From Ettlia oleoabundans (Eukaryota; Chlorophyta; Chlorophyceae; Chlamydomonadales): a stretch of DNA of 14,125 bases. The stretch's first letter is position 1. Each line of letters opens with the position of its first letter. The notes below the pieces were generated by a model. That model saw nothing but the letters and a program-made list of their open reading frames with translations, had not been told where the DNA came from and searched no databases. The position numbers and the translations under genes are program-made. This document shows, one piece after another, positions 9,111 to 14,125 of the stretch. Location: positions 14,553-28,677 of the forward strand of contig JAAMXP010001033.1 of assembly GCA_019693395.1 (NCBI GenBank), in the 5' to 3' direction.

Positions 9111-9193
9111 GAACTGCGCTCCGCACTTAGGCTGCATAGCCAACGTTGGCAAGCTTCGCAAGCCTTGGGGCAGGCGTCGGCTGGGTTCTGGCC

Positions 9194-12100
9194 ATGCAGC
9201 CGAAGGAAGCGGGTGCAGCCTCGGCAGGGCTGACTGTTTCTGTGCCCGGGTCTTCCAGCGCTGCCGTTGCCTGCCAACGCGATGGCAGGAGGCTGGTGTT
9301 GCGAGCAGTCGAGCTTGAGGGTAAGGGCAGCTCTGGTCCTTTGATAGCATTACAAGAACCCAAGGTCCTGTGGCACCCTTGATTCACATGCCCATGGTTC
9401 CAGTGCTGCTGCGTGCAACACCCTGCCGTGCAGCCAACCCGCGACCGCTGCTGCACTGCTGCGGCTGCAGGTTTCAAGAGTTATGCTGACCGCGTAGTTG
9501 TAGGCGACCCCTTTGGCCACTTCACATGCATTGTCGGACCTAATGGCTGCGGGAAGAGCGTGGTGGTGCGTTTCAACTCGCTCCTTGGAACAGCCCCTCG
9601 CCTCCCACTGTTACTTGACGCTTTCTTTTTCGGGGGCCATATAACAGCCGCCTCTTCTAGTGCCGACCCCTACCTCTTGCTGCTGATTACGATGAAAAGC
9701 GCAGGGGGAGGCCATTGCCTTTGCGCTGGGAGGCAATGCGCGCATGATGCGTGCCCGCAACCTGGGGTCCCTGGTCAACAGCACACCTGGCCTTGCACAC
9801 GTGCCCATTGCCGCCGAGGTCATCCTGCACTTTGATGTGATGCCAGTGCCATGCAGCAGTGACAGCACGAGTAGCGGCAGCTGTGATGCCAGCGGTGAGG
9901 ACAAGGACATCGTAGCTGACCACAGCGGTCATGTTGCTGCCGGAGGTGATGTGAACCAGGCCTCACCTTGCAGCCCCGCCCTGTCCCCCTTCAGTCGTCT
10001 GCTCATACGCCGGCGTGTCAGCCGCACTTCCCGCTCCGATTTCGCAGTGCGCTGGCTGCCACACGCAGCAGTCAATGTTGCGGCGTCGGCGTCGGCTCTT
10101 GCTGCTGCTGTGGAGCAGCCGGGTCAAGGGTGGCGGACCACCACCCCAGCAGCGGTGCGTGAGCTGCTGGCACCACTAGGCATAAACACCGAGGCCGTGG
10201 ATAGGTGGGTTGGGTACGATGGGATGGCAGAAGGGGACATTAGAGAAGTGCGCAGGACAATTGTGGGTAATGGCTTGGATGCTGTGCCCATGCAAGCTTC
10301 TGCACAGGCTTCCAGCCAGACACACTCCAGCACACGCGTGTTTCTGCTGAGTGTCACGCACTTCCTGCCTCGCATGCGCCCGTACTCAGCAGGTTCATTG
10401 TGACGCAGCACCGCCAAGCAGTTCAGGTGGCTGAGCCGACGCAGCTGGCACGTTTCCTGGAGCTGCTCATTGGGACTGCCACATACGAGGAGCAGCTGCG
10501 GGCGCTGGGGGTGGAGGCGGCAGCGGCAGCTGGACAGTACGATGCGGTGGAGGAAAGCATGGGCCAGTGAGTGCCATTGGTAGTGCTTAAGCAGCCAAGC
10601 AACAGATTGGGCAGGCAGCTGCAGTTTATTCACCACTCGTATTGCAAAGGTGCATACGCGTCGGAACCTCCCATCTATGGCGTGTTGTAATGTGCACCTT
10701 GGCTGCTGCTCATGAATACTGCCCCGCGCAACTTCAAGGCAAGATTCTGTGCCTGGGTTGCAGGCTTGAGGTGCGGCGGCGGCAACTGGCCCCAGAAGTT
10801 GCAGCATGGCGGCAGTACAAGGAGGAGGCAGCGGCTCACGAGCAGCGCAAAGCGCAAGTGCTGAGTCAGCAGGTGCGATTGCTGGAAGGCCAGCTGGCTG
10901 CCATGCAGCGCCAGGCTGGCGAGGTGGAGGACAGCGTGGCACAGCATGCCGCACAGCAGGCGGAGGCTAGGGCCGCAGCCGACGAGTTGTTGGAGCGCAA
11001 GCTAGGGGCAGCACAAGAGCTCAGGCTGGCTGAGCAGGGGCAGGCGCGGGTGGCAAAAGAGGCCGCCGCTACCCATCTGCAGTCAGCCAAGCTGAGGGTG
11101 CAGCTCAAGGCGTCAGAGGCGGCTGCGGCTGGAGGCAGGGGCTGTGGCGGCCGTGCCAAGGGTCAGCAGCAGCTGCGCAAGCAAGCGGCGCAGGCAGAGA
11201 AGGAGGCTGCACAGCACAGGTGGGCGCAGCTGGGCTAGATTTGCTCCGTCCCCCTAGTGTCAAGAATGCTGGCAAGGAGGACTGCACATCATCAGCTGCT
11301 TATGGTTTTCTTATCTACAGCCTGTTGTGTGCTGCTCCACCTGTACAGGGAGGAGCTTGCGGCTGCCACTGTTGAGTTGAGCGGGCTGCAGGAAGCGCAA
11401 GCCGCACTGGAAGGCGAGGTGCAGCAGCTGCGTGGAGAGCTGGTGTTGGTAGGCAGTGCCGCCAGTCTAGCAGCTGACCTGGCCGCGGCTCAGCAGCGAG
11501 TAGATCAAGGTGAAGCGCAGCAGGCTGCTGCTCAACAGCGGCTTCAGGAGGCTGCTGCCAGAGTGGTGGCTCTTGAAGCGGAGGCCACGGCTCTTGAAGA
11601 TGCACAGCAGCAGCAGCGGGGAAGGCAGCAAGAGGCGGCACAGGCTGTGGAGGAGCTGCGCGGGCATCAGCGGGAGGGGCAGCCAGGGGTGCGTGAGGCA
11701 GAGAGGCAGCTGCAGGCGGCTCGCCAGCTGCATATCCAGCGGCACGCGGCATTGCAGGAGGCGGAGGCCGCATTGGCGCGTGCACAGGCGCAGTTGGCCA
11801 TGCTCGAGTGCCCCACAGGGGATGCCCAGCAGGCAGCCAGTGCAGGGAGTGGTGGGCGGGCCGGTGCTGCTGGTGCCGCTACACAGACAGCGGAGCAGGC
11901 AGTGCGAGTTCTAGCTGAGGCATCTGCTGCAGCCAAGCTGGTGGGCGCTTTCCACGGCAGGCTTTACAGCGTGGTCCGCCTGGCACCACATCAGCCGGCT
12001 TCAGTGGGCACAGCCGTGAATGCTGCTTTGGCGGAGACAATCAACCTGGCCAGCTGCCTGGTGGTTGGAGACCGTGCCACGGGGCAGCAGGTGGTGGGTC

Positions 12101-14125
12101 ATTTCCAGCGCTACCGTGTGGGCATGGCCACTTGCAAAATACTGTCCGAACTGCAACCACAGCAGGCACAGCAGGACCGAGAAGGTGGTGGCGGCATGAC
12201 TGCCCTGCGCCCCCTGGCCAGCTGTGTGGAGCCAAACCCTGATGTGCCTGGGTCTGAGGCTCTAGTGGCCCATCTGCTGGGCAGCTGGTGGCTGGCGCCT
12301 GACAGGCAGACCGCACTGGCGGCAGTGACACAGGATCGCCTGGGGGCAACCGGCAGCAGGTGGCGCCGCAACATTGTCACGCTGCAAGGGGAGGTGATGA
12401 AGGCGGAGGGAGAGATCGTGGGGGCCTACAGGCCACCCTTACACCTGCGCCCCTACCTGCTCAGCACTGCATTTGTGCCTGTTGGTGGTCCAGGCAGTGG
12501 AACGGCCGCTGGTGGTACTGCTGCTGCTGCGGGTGATGCCAGTACAGCTGCATGGGCGGAGGCCATGGCAGCAGAGAAGCAGCAGCTGGGGCAGCAGGTG
12601 GCGGCGCTTGAGACGTGTCGAAACCAGGTGGGGCAGGAGGCTGAAGCAGCAGCAGCGCAGGCTGGGCAGGCGGCTGCAGAGGTAGCCCAGCGGCAGCAGC
12701 GGCAGGCGGCGTTGGCAAGCCAGCTTGCAGCAGCTGAGCTGCGCCTGCACCAACTGCAGGGTGCGGGCCAAAAGCTTGCCAGACAGGCGCAGCGTGCAGA
12801 GCAGCTGCAACGTCAGCTAATTGCTGCACAGGTGCAGCTTGTGAAGGTGGAATCAGGGCTTGAAGCTGCCAGCAGCGAGCTGGCAGCCGCAGAGAAGAAG
12901 CTGGCAGCGGCGCGGGCAGCATATGCAGCTGGCATGGCAAGCAGCCGAGGTGGTAGCAGGTTGCTGGCTGCAGAGAAGCAGCTGGGTGAGGTGAGGCAGC
13001 ATGTGGGCAGCACAGAGCAGCGTGTCGCAGCTACTGAGGCAGCCCTCGTATCCACGTGCCGCAAGCAGCAGCGACTGCAAGCGGCACAGCAGGCGGCGGA
13101 GGAGGCGGCCGTTGAAGCGGGTCGCCTCAGGCAGCAGCTGCAAGGGCTGGAGGAGAGGGGGCAGCAGCAGCAGGCGCAGGCTGAAGAGCTGTCCCTGACG
13201 GCGGCCCAGCACAAGGAGCGGTGTGGCAGGCTGGAGGCGGAGTGGAAGGCGGCTGTGAGGCGGCATGAGGGCGCAACCAGGCGGTGGCAGCAGCAGCAGC
13301 TGGCACTGCGGGAGTTGCGGACGGCGCAGCAGCAGAGGCAGAGGCAGCTGGAGGCCTCCAGGGCGGCGCTGGCTGCAGCAGGCGGCGACCCCAGCGGCGA
13401 GGTGGGCGATGAAGTGCGGAGGGAGGCATTAAGAGCTGACAGCCTGGCGCCGGGTGGCATGGACAACGTAGGCGCCAACAGAAGCGGGTCAGAGCAGGAG
13501 GAGGAAGAAGGGCGACTACGGCAGAGGCGCAGGCTGTTGCGGCGGGGCAGCAGCTCAGCCTCCGCGGGTACCAGGCGAGGTGGGGCAGCAGTCGCACCTA
13601 CGGCCACAGCATCAGCAGGCAGCCGCAAGAAGGCGGGCAGGGCTGCGGCTTTGGTGGCTCCTGCTGCATCGGCGCGCAGCAAGCGCCGTCTGGTGGCCTG
13701 GTCCTCTGAGGGGGAGAAGGAAGAGGAGGGAAGCAGGGCCTGTGCAGCGGCTTCAGCCAAGCCCACAGCCAGCAGAGCTGCATCAACAGCAACAACGGGC
13801 AGCAGCCATGCGACAGGCGCTGGGCCCAGCCATAGCAGCGCAGCAGGCCAGCGGGGGGTGGGTGGGCAGCTGAGTGACAGCGACTTAGAGGCACCCCGCA
13901 GCGGCCACAGGTACGAGAGCCCTGGCCCCAGCACAGGCAGCCGTGGGGTGCGTGGGGTTAGCACCAGGCTGAGGTCCAGAGGCGGCAGGGACCTCAGCTG
14001 CGCAAAGGCAGGAGATGAGGGTGATGGTAATGGTGCTGATGTGTGGGGCAAGGAGGATGTGGAAGATGCTCTGCGGGAGATGGAGGAGTGGGAACAGCAG
14101 TTGCAGGTGGGTGTGGTGGAGGTGG
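9194..14125 (+). CDS. SMC-family ATPase, SMC4-like N-terminal part, 3' end outside window
   Basis: SMC proteins are ATP-driven, DNA-entrapping dimers (cohesin, condensin and relatives). Exons: 9194-9320, 9471-9565, 9705-10204, 10393-10566, 10764-11219, and 11349 to the window end, all phase-matched, about 1376 residues so far. VELEGFKSYADR leads to Walker A GPNGCGKS (65-72), then GEAIAFALGG and RARNLGSLVN. RFIVTQ (241-246) is the probable Q-loop, and FLELLIGTATYEEQL matches the SMC4-type IIGT..Y segment. Coiled-coil arm 1 spans about 300-640 and the hinge about 645-810, with YRVGMATCKIL and NIVTLQGEVMKAEGE. Arm 2 spans about 850-1128. From 1129 the chain becomes Ser/Gly/Ala-rich with acidic and basic clusters. 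Walker B and the signature motif are not reached. Exon 6 may end at 14106, where CAG|gtgggt forms a donor. ATG 9194 follows an in-frame stop at 9137. The family is certain; the subfamily is not, as the features fit none of SMC1-6 cleanly. Confidence 0.88.
13381..14106 (+). other. Disordered charged insert after SMC arm 2
   Basis: About 240 residues (1129-1370) without heptad pattern interrupt the SMC coiled coil. The order is: an acidic run, EQEEEEG (near 1166-1172); a basic run, RLRQRRRLLRR; a Ser-rich stretch; SKRRLVAW (near 1228-1235), a possible nuclear localisation signal; SSEGEKEEE; then Ser/Ala/Gly-rich sequence with SDSDLE, a casein-kinase-2-like acidic Ser motif. At the end, DVEDALREMEEWEQQLQ regains helix-forming character. 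The frame is open throughout, with the same codon style as the arms, so I read it as exon and not intron. Confidence 0.65.

Larger units (their letters stand above)
8786..9193. other. Intergenic between ankyrin/U-box gene and SMC gene
   Basis: This is about 400 bp between two plus-strand genes. The first part should be the 3' UTR, with TGTAA at 8905-8909; the second should be the SMC promoter and leader, with an AT-rich palindrome at 9093-9104. I see no coding exon with family similarity. Confidence 0.5.

Noticed and set aside
11510..11914. A 134-codon plus-strand open frame rich in Arg and Ser
   Set aside because: It is a frame-shifted shadow of SMC arm 1; the phase-matched frame carries the coiled coil.
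12813..14051. A 412-codon open frame on the minus strand within the last SMC exon
   Set aside because: It is the antisense shadow of GCA/CAG-rich codons. It is made of Ser/Leu/Ala/Pro low complexity with no domain, while the plus frame shows a continuous SMC arm.

Overview
The window is nuclear DNA of a green alga. Genes are split by many short introns (about 90-370 bp). The coding frames are GC-rich and full of GCA/CAG codons. TGTAA, the chlorophyte poly(A) signal, lies 120-157 bp downstream of both stop codons that can be seen. Two of the genes belong to plastid pathways. I lean towards Chlorophyceae, but genus and species cannot be read from the sequence. All gene models below are my own splice reconstructions, made by matching reading phase across GT-AG (once GC-AG) sites.

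Layout. (1) 96-1745, minus: the first four exons of a plastid malonyl-CoA:ACP transacylase; its 3' part lies beyond the left edge. (2) 2172-6289, minus: a complete SppA (protease IV) gene of ten exons and about 791 residues, with both catalytic residues. (3) 6290-7290: an intergenic region of about 1 kb between divergent genes. (4) 7291-8785, plus: an ankyrin-repeat protein with seven repeats followed by a U-box whose last exon carries an apparent one-base frameshift. (5) 9194 to beyond the right edge, plus: an SMC-family ATPase. It has a Walker A motif, a Q-loop, a first coiled-coil arm, a hinge and a second arm. After the second arm comes a long disordered, charged insert where the coiled coil would be expected to return to the head.

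The four genes do not form an obvious functional unit. The transacylase starts plastid fatty-acid synthesis, SppA is a thylakoid-associated serine protease, the ankyrin/U-box protein looks like an E3 ubiquitin ligase or a decaying copy of one, and the SMC protein would act on DNA. This is normal for a nuclear locus.

The observations most worth checking are the divergent SMC protein with its insert, the broken U-box, two mutually exclusive perfect hairpins over the ankyrin gene's start codon, a G-quadruplex-plus-GU-repeat intron in SppA, and a GC-AG intron in SppA. I see no CRISPR array, tRNA, rRNA, transposon or viral gene.
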